Part shown: positions 1 to 4,016 of the stretch, piece by piece | Numbering within the stretch: the first letter of the stretch is position 1 | How the letters are laid out: the number at the start of each line of letters is the position of its first letter | NCBI GenBank assembly: GCA_002762705.1 | Contig: PCVE01000093.1 | Span: 1-5,913 of the forward strand | Source of the DNA: Candidatus Woesearchaeota archaeon CG11_big_fil_rev_8_21_14_0_20_43_8 | Lineage (GTDB): Archaea > Nanobdellota > Nanobdellia > Woesearchaeales > CG08-08-20-14 | Direction: 5' to 3' | Length of the DNA: 5,913 bases | Program-made: the position numbers and the translations under genes | The notes under the pieces: model-generated | Databases searched by the model: none | The model's input: the letters and a program-made list of their open reading frames with translations, nothing else | Told to the model about the DNA's origin: nothing

Positions 1-153
1 CGAGTGACTGACGACATGAAGGGAAAAGTGACTGTGATGACGATCATCACTGGCGTGAAATCCCCTTGGATACTGGGTAAATCATCCCTAAAAGAGTCAT
101 ATCAACAGGCTCGTGTCTTGAATGATGAACTTGGTATAAAGTCACTCCATTAA
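1..153 (+). CDS. ftsZ: Probable cell division GTPase FtsZ, C-terminal end only (partial)
   Basis: The frame is open from the left edge and stops with TAA at 151-153, giving the last 50 residues of a protein that begins outside the window. The segment around KGKVTVMTIITGVKSPWIL resembles the last beta-strands of the C-terminal subdomain of archaeal FtsZ, which typically reads 'GARV...M.GKV.VM.I.TGV.SP.ILG', followed by a short polar tail ending in LGIKSLH. FtsZ is the tubulin-like GTPase that forms the division ring at midcell. The nucleotide-binding GGGTGTG motif and the T7 loop would lie upstream and cannot be checked. A 45-codon ORF on the opposite strand (184 down to 47) overlaps this segment and is rejected. 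Identification rests on a short C-terminal match recalled from memory, so it is probable, not certain. Confidence 0.68.
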   Translation, partial: RVTDDMKGKVTVMTIITGVKSPWILGKSSLKESYQQARVLNDELGIKSLH

Positions 154-236
154 ACTCATGTTTTTTGGACTTCTTTGCCTTCATTATTTTAATCACCCCC
201 AAACACAATGAAGGTATAGAAAATATCTTCATTGGG

Positions 237-276
237 CAGACCGGCTTTCGGCTCTGTTCTTTGAAGATTTTTTTTC
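237..276 (+). terminator. Hairpin plus T-tract, terminator of the ftsZ-like gene
   Basis: CAGACCG (237-243) can pair with CGG-c-TCTG (249-256, one bulged C) around a 5-nt loop. A run of eight T follows at 268-275, with further T-rich sequence to about 296. Archaeal transcription commonly stops at T-rich tracts. The site lies about 85 bp after the stop codon at 153 and about 60 bp before the next promoter, so it separates the two transcription units. Confidence 0.5.
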
Positions 277-330
277 TCTTTTTCTACTTGTTTTCTGTCA
301 TCAAAGAAAATAGAATATAAATTCATCACC

Positions 331-346
331 CGAAAAGTATATAATT
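331..346 (+). promoter_or_regulatory. BRE/TATA promoter of the prepilin peptidase gene
   Basis: TATATA at 338-343 is preceded by the purine-rich CGAAAAG (331-337), which fits a BRE. An archaeal start about 26 bp downstream of the TATA centre falls at about 367, within a few bases of the ATG at 370. No ribosome-binding site precedes that ATG, so the mRNA is probably leaderless. Confidence 0.6.
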
Positions 347-369
347 GCTTCTTAAGAATGTAAATAGAT

Positions 370-1248
370 ATGGATGAATTACATATCGCAGTCTATTCGA
401 TCATAGGCGCTGCGCTTCTTGTCGCGACCATCACAGATATCAGGAAACGCGAAGTGCCGGACTGGTTGAATTATGGGCTTATCTTCCTTGGAGTGAGTGT
501 CAGAGGCATATATTCTCTCATCCATTGGGATTATGTGCCTTTCCTGGAAGGATTGATCGGGCTCGCTGTCTTTGTCGGCCTTGCATATGTCATGTTCTAT
601 GCCGGCCAGTGGGGCGGCGGCGACTCAAAATTATTGATGGGGATTGGATCGCTGATCGGCATCGAGCTTAGCGTGTTCACATTTGACAAATTTCCATTCA
701 TGCTTTCATTCATAATCAATCTGATGTTCTTCGGAGCGATCTATGGTTTATGTTGGAGCCTTGTTCTCGCAGTCAAGAACCGGAAGATGTTCCTAAAAGA
801 AGTCAGGAAACTATCTGCTGTGAAAAAGATAAAGAAGATCAAGATAGTGCTTGCCATCGTGCTTGTGGTATCATTCGCCGCATCATTCTTCATCAAGAAC
901 ATCGCGTTCAAGATCATGCTGCTTGTCTTTGTGATGCTCGCCGCGATCGGGCTATACGCATGGATCTTCATAAAAGCTGTCGAGAAAGCGTCAATGTTCA
1001 AGTGGTACCCGCCAAAGAGATTGACTGAAGGCGACTGGATCGCTGATGATGTCTATATCGGGAAAAAATATATCTGCGGACCAAAAGATCTTGGCATCGA
1101 GAAGAAGCAGATCGCGATTTTGCTGAAACACAAAGTGAAAAAAGTGCTAGTGCGTGAAGGGATACCGTTCGTGCCAAGCTTCCTTATCGCATTCATCGTG
1201 AATGTCTTCTTCCAGAACTGGTTTCTCAGATTTCTTGTGCCATTCTAA
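370..1248 (+). CDS. Prepilin peptidase, A24 family (archaeal type IV prepilin / preflagellin peptidase)
   Basis: This is an integral membrane aspartate protease that removes the short positively charged leader of type IV pilin-like preproteins on the cytoplasmic face of the membrane. The two family aspartates are visible: D23 in TDIRKREVPDW, just after the first membrane segment (about 4-21), and D85 in the GGGD motif (82-85). Further hydrophobic segments lie at about 33-50, 60-78, 112-136, 158-174, 180-202 and 268-288. At 292 residues it is longer than the classical FlaK/PibD enzymes (roughly 230). The extra part contains a lysine-rich linker (about 137-158), a soluble stretch (about 212-263, with ICGPKDLGI) and a last membrane helix. 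The ATG at 370 is chosen because of the promoter spacing. Likely substrates are the two pilins encoded at 3426-4556. The function is clear; the choice among FlaK-, PibD- and EppA-type specificity is not. Confidence 0.9.
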   Translation: MDELHIAVYSIIGAALLVATITDIRKREVPDWLNYGLIFLGVSVRGIYSLIHWDYVPFLEGLIGLAVFVGLAYVMFYAGQWGGGDSKLLMGIGSLIGIELSVFTFDKFPFMLSFIINLMFFGAIYGLCWSLVLAVKNRKMFLKEVRKLSAVKKIKKIKIVLAIVLVVSFAASFFIKNIAFKIMLLVFVMLAAIGLYAWIFIKAVEKASMFKWYPPKRLTEGDWIADDVYIGKKYICGPKDLGIEKKQIAILLKHKVKKVLVREGIPFVPSFLIAFIVNVFFQNWFLRFLVPF

Positions 1249-1271
1249 GCACGATGGATCAAAAATTACGG

Positions 1272-1314
1272 GGCAGACCAGTGTCCGGACCGCTTAAGCG
1301 GTCTGGACTCTGCC
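1272..1314. other. Strong hairpin downstream of the prepilin peptidase gene
   Basis: GTCCGGACCGCTT (1283-1295) pairs with AAGCGGTCTGGAC (1296-1308): 13 pairs including one G-U, with a realistic TTAA loop. It is extended by GGCAGA (1272-1277) pairing with TCTGCC (1309-1314), leaving a 5-nt bulge CCAGT on the left arm. No T-tract follows, so it is not a typical terminator. It may protect or process the mRNA 3' end, or be a small palindromic repeat. It starts 24 bp after the stop codon. Confidence 0.6.
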
Positions 1315-1370
1315 AAGAGGTGATATGAAAAGAATTATGCATCAATCCTCAAGACACGACTTTCTACAAT

Positions 1371-1400
1371 GCCTGAATAGACGGCTAGTGTGAAACCCTC
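1371..1400 (+). repeat. Left end: direct repeat (1371-1385) and terminal inverted repeat (1386-1400)
   Basis: The sequence reads GCCTGAATAGACGGC, then TAGTGTGAAACCCTC. It pairs with the right end at 1733-1762. Confidence 0.8.
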
Positions 1401-1472
1401 TCCACTTATTTGTACAATTTAACACGAGAAAACGCATTATCTCGGCAGATATGCAATATACATTCTGTTTAT

Positions 1473-1673
1473 CGGCTTCGCTCCGTCCCGAAGGGACTAA
1501 CGCTTCAGCCGTTTTATAGGCCAGGTCAAAACCCTTCGTGGCTCCCTAGATTGCTTCTCCGTGCTTAGGTATTCAAGACGCGCCTTACGGCGCAGCAACA
1601 GGATCAGATGCCACAAAGCAGCTCGTAGGACGAAGGTCCGGAGAGCGTATTTATTGGATCTTGGCCCTTTTTT
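1473..1673 (+). ncRNA. Possible structured RNA inside the element
   Basis: No long ORF is present, but local hairpins are dense. CGGCT (1473-1477) pairs with AGCCG (1507-1511) and encloses GTCCC-GAA-GGGAC (1485-1497). GCGCC-TTAC-GGCGC lies at 1580-1593. GCTC (1621-1624) pairs with GAGC (1643-1646) around GGAC-gaag-GTCC (1628-1639). GGCCAGG (1519-1525) can pair with CTTGGCC (1660-1666) to close the 3' part, and six T follow at 1668-1673, like a terminator. A weak TATA-like AATATACAT is at 1455-1463. It does not show the conserved RNase P P4 sequences or the SRP helix-8 motif that I looked for. Transcription is not shown, and the hairpins could instead be DNA structures belonging to the element. 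Confidence 0.35.
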
Positions 1674-1732
1674 AATAGTCTCTGCCGTCGATAAAACGAA
1701 TGATCTCGTCGGAGATATAGTTCTTTAGTCTA

Positions 1733-1762
1733 GAGGGTTTCACATTAGCCTGAATAGACGGC
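1733..1762 (+). repeat. Right end: terminal inverted repeat (1733-1747) and direct repeat (1748-1762)
   Basis: GAGGGTTTCACATTA is the reverse complement of the left repeat, with one difference that would be a G-U pair in RNA. The perfect direct repeat GCCTGAATAGACGGC follows. Confidence 0.8.
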
Positions 1763-1812
1763 AGATTTAAATAAGCCCAGACAATCCTATTATCCGAAAT
1801 CAGGGACGGAGG
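1763..1812 (+). promoter_or_regulatory. Promoter and ribosome-binding site of the PfkB-family kinase
   Basis: TTTAAATA (1766-1773) is a good TATA box, and the predicted start at about 1796 gives a leader of about 27 nt. GGAGG (1808-1812) lies 10 nt before the ATG at 1823, with a second ATG directly after it at 1826. The upstream BRE position falls in the right copy of the 15-bp direct repeat, so an insertion at this site would have kept it. Confidence 0.6.
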
Positions 1813-1822
1813 AAGATCAAAA

Positions 1823-2740
1823 ATGATGGATATCGCAGGGCTTTCAAACGCGATGACAGACGTCATCATAGAAGTGACCGAAAATGAACTGAAGGATTGC
1901 AGACTCAGGAAAGGAGTGTTCAATGATTCAGCTGAAATCGATCAAGAACAATTTTTTGATATAGTCCAGAACAGACCAAAGATAAATATACCCGGAGGAT
2001 CAGCCGCTAATGCTCTAAAAAGCGCTTCAAAACTCGGCCTGGACACCAGCCTTTTTTGCACTGTCGGCGATGATGATTATGGAAGGGAATATATTGCAGA
2101 TCTGACTAATAGTGGAGTGAAGCCGATCTTTGATATCCAGCACGGTCCAAGCGGACTTGTGTACCTTCTTGTCACACCCGACCATGAGAAATCATGCATC
2201 GCAAAAGGCGGTGTCAGCGGCATCTATGGATACGGACTTACTGGACTTTCTGATGCGAGATTCTTCCACACAACAGGTTATGAACTTCTCTCTAATCCCA
2301 ATCGGACAATTGAGACAATAGAATATGCAAGAAGCATCGGCGCAAAAGTCAGCTACGATCTTGCGGCCCCTTTTGCGGTAGAGGCAAGAAAGAAGGACCT
2401 TGAGACGCTTCTTATGCACGTCGATGTCTTATTCGCGTCTGACGATGAAGCTGAGAGTCTGACGAATCTTGACTATGATGCATCACTTGATGCGCTGACA
2501 TCGATCTGTCCGATAGTCATCATGAAATTCGGAAAAAACGGTTCGATAGTCGCAAAAGGAGATCAGAGATACAAGATCCCGATCTATAAAGTGAAACTCG
2601 TCAACACAAATGGAGCAGGAGACACATACTCTGCAGGATTTCTTTATGGTATGATCAAAGGCAAAAGTCTTGAAGAATGCGGACATATGGGCAGCAGATA
2701 TGCAAGTGTCGTCTGCGGCAGAAAAGAAGCGCACCTATAA
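1823..2740 (+). CDS. PfkB-family (ribokinase superfamily) sugar or nucleoside kinase
   Basis: This is a cytoplasmic kinase that transfers the ATP gamma-phosphate to a hydroxyl of a sugar or nucleoside. The 305-residue length is normal for the family. The N-terminal strand IAGLSNAMTDVIIEV (4-18) resembles the 'GIGNALVDVL' start of adenosine-kinase-like members. The first family signature, PGGSAANAL, is at 57-65 in the substrate region. The second, NTNGAGDTYSAGFLYG, is at 261-276 and contains the anion hole GAGD (264-267) with catalytic base D267. The substrate cannot be named from these motifs; nucleoside, ribose-type sugar and other members share them. The gene has its own promoter just after the mobile element. 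The last 69 bp, coding EECGHMGSRYASVVC and the tail GRKEAHL, recur downstream, and the open frame here is intact and ends naturally at the first copy. Confidence 0.88.
   Translation: MMDIAGLSNAMTDVIIEVTENELKDCRLRKGVFNDSAEIDQEQFFDIVQNRPKINIPGGSAANALKSASKLGLDTSLFCTVGDDDYGREYIADLTNSGVKPIFDIQHGPSGLVYLLVTPDHEKSCIAKGGVSGIYGYGLTGLSDARFFHTTGYELLSNPNRTIETIEYARSIGAKVSYDLAAPFAVEARKKDLETLLMHVDVLFASDDEAESLTNLDYDASLDALTSICPIVIMKFGKNGSIVAKGDQRYKIPIYKVKLVNTNGAGDTYSAGFLYGMIKGKSLEECGHMGSRYASVVCGRKEAHL
2672..2740 (+). repeat. Direct repeat copy 1: 3' end of the kinase gene
   Basis: This is the resident copy of a 69-bp sequence repeated at 2829-2897 (three differences). Its last 30 bp (2711-2740) recur at 2997-3026 with one difference. 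Confidence 0.93.
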
Positions 2741-2745
2741 TTTAA

Positions 2746-2809
2746 GACCCAAAAAGACCATTTTGTTTCGTTCAGTACAACCGATAGGTTGTACAGCACT
2801 GTTTTGGTC
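2746..2809 (+). other. Spacer hairpin between repeat copies 1 and 2
   Basis: GTACAACC (2775-2782) and GGTTGTAC (2787-2794) form a perfect 8-bp stem with a GATA loop. An outer pairing of GACC-c-AAAA (2746-2754) with TTTTGGTC (2802-2809) is also possible. No gene is visible in this 88-bp spacer. Confidence 0.55.
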
Positions 2810-2828
2810 CAGCTTTACAAAAAGATGG

Positions 2829-2897
2829 GAAGAATGCGGACATATGGGCAGCAGATATGCAAGTGTCGTCTGTGGCAGAAAAGAAGCGCATCTTTAA
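2829..2897 (+). pseudogene. Direct repeat copy 2: detached duplicate of the kinase 3' end
   Basis: This is a gene fragment without an upstream kinase body. Against copy 1 it differs by TGC/TGT, CAC/CAT and CTA/CTT only, so it would encode the identical last 22 residues (EECGHMG to KEAHL) and the same stop position. Synonymous-only change suggests it came from, or was recently part of, a selected coding sequence and was not a free-drifting duplicate. The offset from copy 1 is 157 bp. Confidence 0.85.
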
Positions 2898-2910
2898 CTT
2901 TTTGTGGGGG

Positions 2911-2962
2911 TTAGCTAAATCCACTTTGCGGATTTAAGTTTGCTAAAGCAAACTTAGCGTAA
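2911..2962 (+). other. Three-way-junction hairpin cluster between repeat copies 2 and 3
   Basis: GCT (2914-2916) and AGC (2956-2958) close two stems that abut without unpaired bases. One is AAATCC (2917-2922) with GGATTT (2930-2935). The other is AAGTTTGC (2936-2943) with GCAAACTT (2948-2955) and a TAAA loop. TTA/TAA outside can extend the closing stem past one bulged G. It could be a folded recombination site, an RNA 3' structure, or chance in AT-rich DNA. Confidence 0.5.
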
Positions 2963-2996
2963 TCCCGTACCTCGGAAGCTACAGCCGAAAATGTAG

Positions 2997-3026
2997 GTCT
3001 GCGGCAGAAAAGAAGCGCACCCATAA
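2997..3026 (+). repeat. Direct repeat copy 3: last 30 bp of the kinase gene
   Basis: It matches 2711-2740 with one change, CTA to CCA, which would replace the final Leu by Pro before TAA. It begins 99 bp after copy 2 ends and lies 23 bp from the 3' end of the minus-strand tRNA. Confidence 0.85.
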
Positions 3027-3063
3027 AATCAGATATAGAATAATAAAGGCGGGCCCGGGGGGA

Positions 3064-3138
3064 CAATCGTGGGATATGGAGTATCGGGTATGAGATATGA
3101 AAAAATCCACATCTCAAACCTCACGCCCCACATCTCAT
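3064..3138 (-). other. 75-nt tRNA intron in the T-loop (position 59/60)
   Basis: The intron body folds as one long hairpin in a single register, from 3137 with 3070 to 3108 with 3099: 25 of 30 positions pair and the loop is 8 nt (3107-3100). At its base is a bulge-helix-bulge: bulge AAA (3140-3138), central helix UUCG (3144-3141) against CGAU (3069-3066) with one U-U mismatch, and bulge UGU (3065-3063), stacked on the T-stem. Cutting after the second base of each bulge gives exactly A59 joined to U60 and a normal T-loop. A 10-nt repeat, TGAGATGTGG, occurs twice inside. Confidence 0.88.
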
Positions 3139-3177
3139 TTCGAACCCCCGACCTACAGCTTAGGAGGCTGTCGCTCT

Positions 3178-3201
3178 TTTTGGCTTCGATTGAATCGAAG
3201 T
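3178..3201 (-). other. 24-nt tRNA intron in the D-loop (position 20a/21)
   Basis: The core CTTCGATT-C-AATCGAAG (3200-3184) is a perfect inverted repeat. Next to it UUGG (3207-3204, exon) pairs with CCAA (3183-3180, intron) as a 4-bp central helix, flanked by bulges AUA (3203-3201) and AAA (3179-3177). Cutting after the second base of each bulge joins U20a to A21 and restores D-loop AGCUUGGAUA closed by the D-stem. A 3-nt by 3-nt internal loop lies between the central helix and the D-stem, so the junction is slightly relaxed. Confidence 0.88.
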
Positions 3202-3260
3202 ATCCAAGCTGAGCTACGGACCCGCAATGGTTCGTATCCAAAACAGGTAATGCTATCTGT

Positions 3261-3272
3261 TTATTAATTTTT
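3261..3272 (-). promoter_or_regulatory. Possible promoter of the tRNA-Arg gene
   Basis: On the minus strand AAAAATTAATAA is centred about 43 bp before the tRNA 5' end, which would give a leader of about 17 nt. A second AT-rich candidate on the same strand is at 3287-3304. Neither has strong support beyond position and composition. Confidence 0.35.
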
Positions 3273-3304
3273 CTTGCGATTGCGATGTTTATCATATATT
3301 ATAA

Positions 3305-3325
3305 GTACTATACGACGTATAGCAC
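3305..3325. promoter_or_regulatory. Dyad, possible operator between the tRNA and the pilin operon
   Basis: CTATACG-A-CGTATAG (3308-3322) is a perfect 7-bp inverted repeat around one base. GT (3305-3306) and AC (3324-3325) extend it, giving 9 of 10 matching positions. It ends 13 bp before the pilin TATA box. A symmetric site at that place suits a dimeric activator or regulator better than a transcription terminator. Confidence 0.45.
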
Positions 3326-3332
3326 GCCAATA

Positions 3333-3349
3333 GAAACATTTATATATAT
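3333..3349 (+). promoter_or_regulatory. TATA promoter of the pilin operon
   Basis: TTTATATATAT (3339-3349) is preceded by the purine-rich GAAACA as a possible BRE. The predicted transcription start is at about 3371, giving a leader of about 55 nt to the preferred start codon at 3426. A GTG at 3375 would be almost leaderless. Confidence 0.65.
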
Positions 3350-3412
3350 TGGGGGCATAAAAAGGACTTAAGTAGTGTATTTCGTATACAAATCCCCAAA
3401 AACTGAAAAAAA

Positions 3413-3418
3413 GAGGTG
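3413..3418 (+). promoter_or_regulatory. Ribosome-binding site deciding a TTG start
   Basis: GAGGTG, complementary to the archaeal 16S rRNA 3' end, lies 7 nt before the TTG at 3426. This favours that codon over the in-frame GTG at 3375. Confidence 0.65.
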
Positions 3419-3425
3419 TTGCTTT

Positions 3426-3980
3426 TTGAGAGGTAAAAAAGGAGTATCGGGTTTAATCGTAGCAGTTCTTCTGCTTGCTGTATCGCTGACTATAGGCGGT
3501 CTGGTCATGGGCTGGATATCAAATTACAGCAGTGAAAATATGGATAGTTCAAGCGCTCAACAAGTCGAACAAGATGAGTGCTTCAAAAGAGATTTCAAGA
3601 TTGTGAGTGTTGATTCAACAGGCCCACAAGGTACAGCTGATGGATGGGCAACAATCATCGTTGAAAACAAGAATGACGAAGTCATCAAAGGTTTCCTTTT
3701 CAAATTTATCGGAAGCGATCAAGGGCTTTATGCATTCGAGAATAAGACGAGTATTGCAGCTCTTGGTGGATATGTGCGAAACACATACAGATTGGATGGC
3801 ACAAGCCTTAACACTGCAAAGAACGATTCATTCAATTATGGTCCCAATAGTGCTACATACAATGTCACAAAAGTCGAAGCATATCCAATAATCGACATCG
3901 TCGTGGATACAACAAAAGAAGTTGTCTGCGATGGCAAGATGAAGTATGTAGATGCGAAGAACTTTGCCAACCAGCAGTAA
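3426..3980 (+). CDS. Type IV pilin-like (archaellin-type) secreted subunit, paralogue 1
   Basis: This would be a precursor of a surface filament subunit. With the TTG start it has 184 residues: a leader of six (M-RGKKG), then VSGLIVAVLLLAVSLTIGG, the hydrophobic helix (about 7-31) that serves as membrane anchor and filament core, then a polar domain. The prepilin peptidase would cut after G6. The in-frame GTG at 3375 would add 17 residues and make the leader much longer. The TTG is preferred because of the GAGGTG site and because the N-terminus then aligns with the next gene (KKGVSGL / KKAVSGL). The extracellular part shares blocks with paralogue 2: TGP.G, ENK.D, GF.FKFI, LYAF, LGGY.RN.Y, YPII and EVVC. 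Two cysteines (C52 and C168) are conserved between the two and could form a disulfide. It is first in a two-gene operon. Pilus versus archaellum cannot be decided. Confidence 0.84.
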   Translation: MRGKKGVSGLIVAVLLLAVSLTIGGLVMGWISNYSSENMDSSSAQQVEQDECFKRDFKIVSVDSTGPQGTADGWATIIVENKNDEVIKGFLFKFIGSDQGLYAFENKTSIAALGGYVRNTYRLDGTSLNTAKNDSFNYGPNSATYNVTKVEAYPIIDIVVDTTKEVVCDGKMKYVDAKNFANQQ

Positions 3981-3984
3981 GCTG

Positions 3985-4011
3985 GATCTTTATTTTTTAT
4001 TTTTTGGTGAT
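3985..4011 (+). promoter_or_regulatory. T-rich intergenic spacer and ribosome-binding site of pilin 2
   Basis: The 36-bp gap between the pilin genes holds T-runs at about 3989-4005 and GGTGAT (4006-4011), 5 nt before the ATG at 4017. The short gap suggests cotranscription. The T-runs could cause partial termination and so more transcript of the first pilin. Confidence 0.5.
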
Positions 4012-4016
4012 TTTTA

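Larger units (their letters stand above)
1371..1762. mobile_element. MITE-like element with terminal inverted repeats and 15-bp target duplications
   Basis: A perfect 15-bp direct repeat, GCCTGAATAGACGGC, occurs at 1371-1385 and 1748-1762. Immediately inside lie inverted repeats, TAGTGTGAAACCCTC (1386-1400) and GAGGGTTTCACATTA (1733-1747), matching at 14 of 15 positions. The similarity continues weakly further in. The order direct repeat / inverted repeat / 332-bp interior / inverted repeat / direct repeat is the anatomy of a transposed element (362 bp without the duplications). The interior has no long ORF and is rich in hairpins, so this would be a non-autonomous element mobilised by an enzyme encoded elsewhere. 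The right duplication ends 3 bp before the kinase TATA box, so it restores the sequence originally upstream of that promoter. Duplications of about 14-15 bp are known for casposons, but nothing here identifies the family. A long-range RNA stem is the alternative reading of the inverted repeats, though it does not explain the direct repeats. Confidence 0.72.
3050..3223 (-). tRNA. tRNA-Arg(CCU) with two bulge-helix-bulge introns
   Basis: The gene reads from 3223 down to 3050. Removing introns at 3201-3178 and 3138-3064 leaves 75 nt with a complete cloverleaf. Acceptor GGGUCCG pairs with CGGGCCC (one U-G pair); D-stem GCUC with GAGC; anticodon stem ACAGC with GCUGU; T-stem GGGGG with CCCCC; T-loop UUCGAAU; variable loop of five bases; discriminator G73. 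The anticodon CCU (3164-3162) reads Arg codon AGG. The 3' flank is CCT, so a complete CCA is not encoded and must be added by an enzyme such as the one encoded at 4881-5913. T-rich sequence (CTTTATTATTC) follows the 3' end and may terminate transcription. Unspliced, the D- and T-loops would be disrupted, so function depends on the archaeal splicing endonuclease. Confidence 0.92.

Noticed and set aside
47..184. 45-codon minus-strand ORF with a GGTGAT-like site before its ATG
   Set aside because: It lies entirely over or next to the ftsZ-like coding end on the plus strand, whose protein matches a known family. The site alone does not outweigh that.
741..1028. ORFs in other frames over the prepilin peptidase gene
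   Set aside because: They are inside a well-identified gene, have unlikely composition and no initiation signals.
1325..1393. 22-codon plus-strand ORF after a perfect GAGGTGAT, running into the left direct repeat
   Set aside because: The site abuts the ATG too closely, the product is very short and ends inside the element, and without the insertion it would still be only about 24 codons.
1473..1673. RNase P RNA or SRP RNA
   Set aside because: The conserved P4 strands of RNase P and the SRP helix-8 motif were looked for on both strands and not found.
1672..1923. 83-codon minus-strand ORF spanning the right end of the element and the kinase start
   Set aside because: Most of it is the antisense of the kinase promoter and N-terminus; only the 23-codon end in the element is mentioned as a weak remnant.
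2670..2897. 75-codon ORF joining kinase copy 1 (shifted frame) to copy 2
   Set aside because: The first part is a frame shadow of the kinase end, and the spacer part has no protein-like features; it is open only because copy 2 happens to be in that frame.
2672..3026. CRISPR array
   Set aside because: There are only two to three copies, of unequal length (69, 69 and 30 bp), and the repeat is clearly a coding gene end.
3050..3223. Degenerate tRNA pseudogene
   Set aside because: Every helix of the spliced product is intact, and both interruptions have precise bulge-helix-bulge boundaries.
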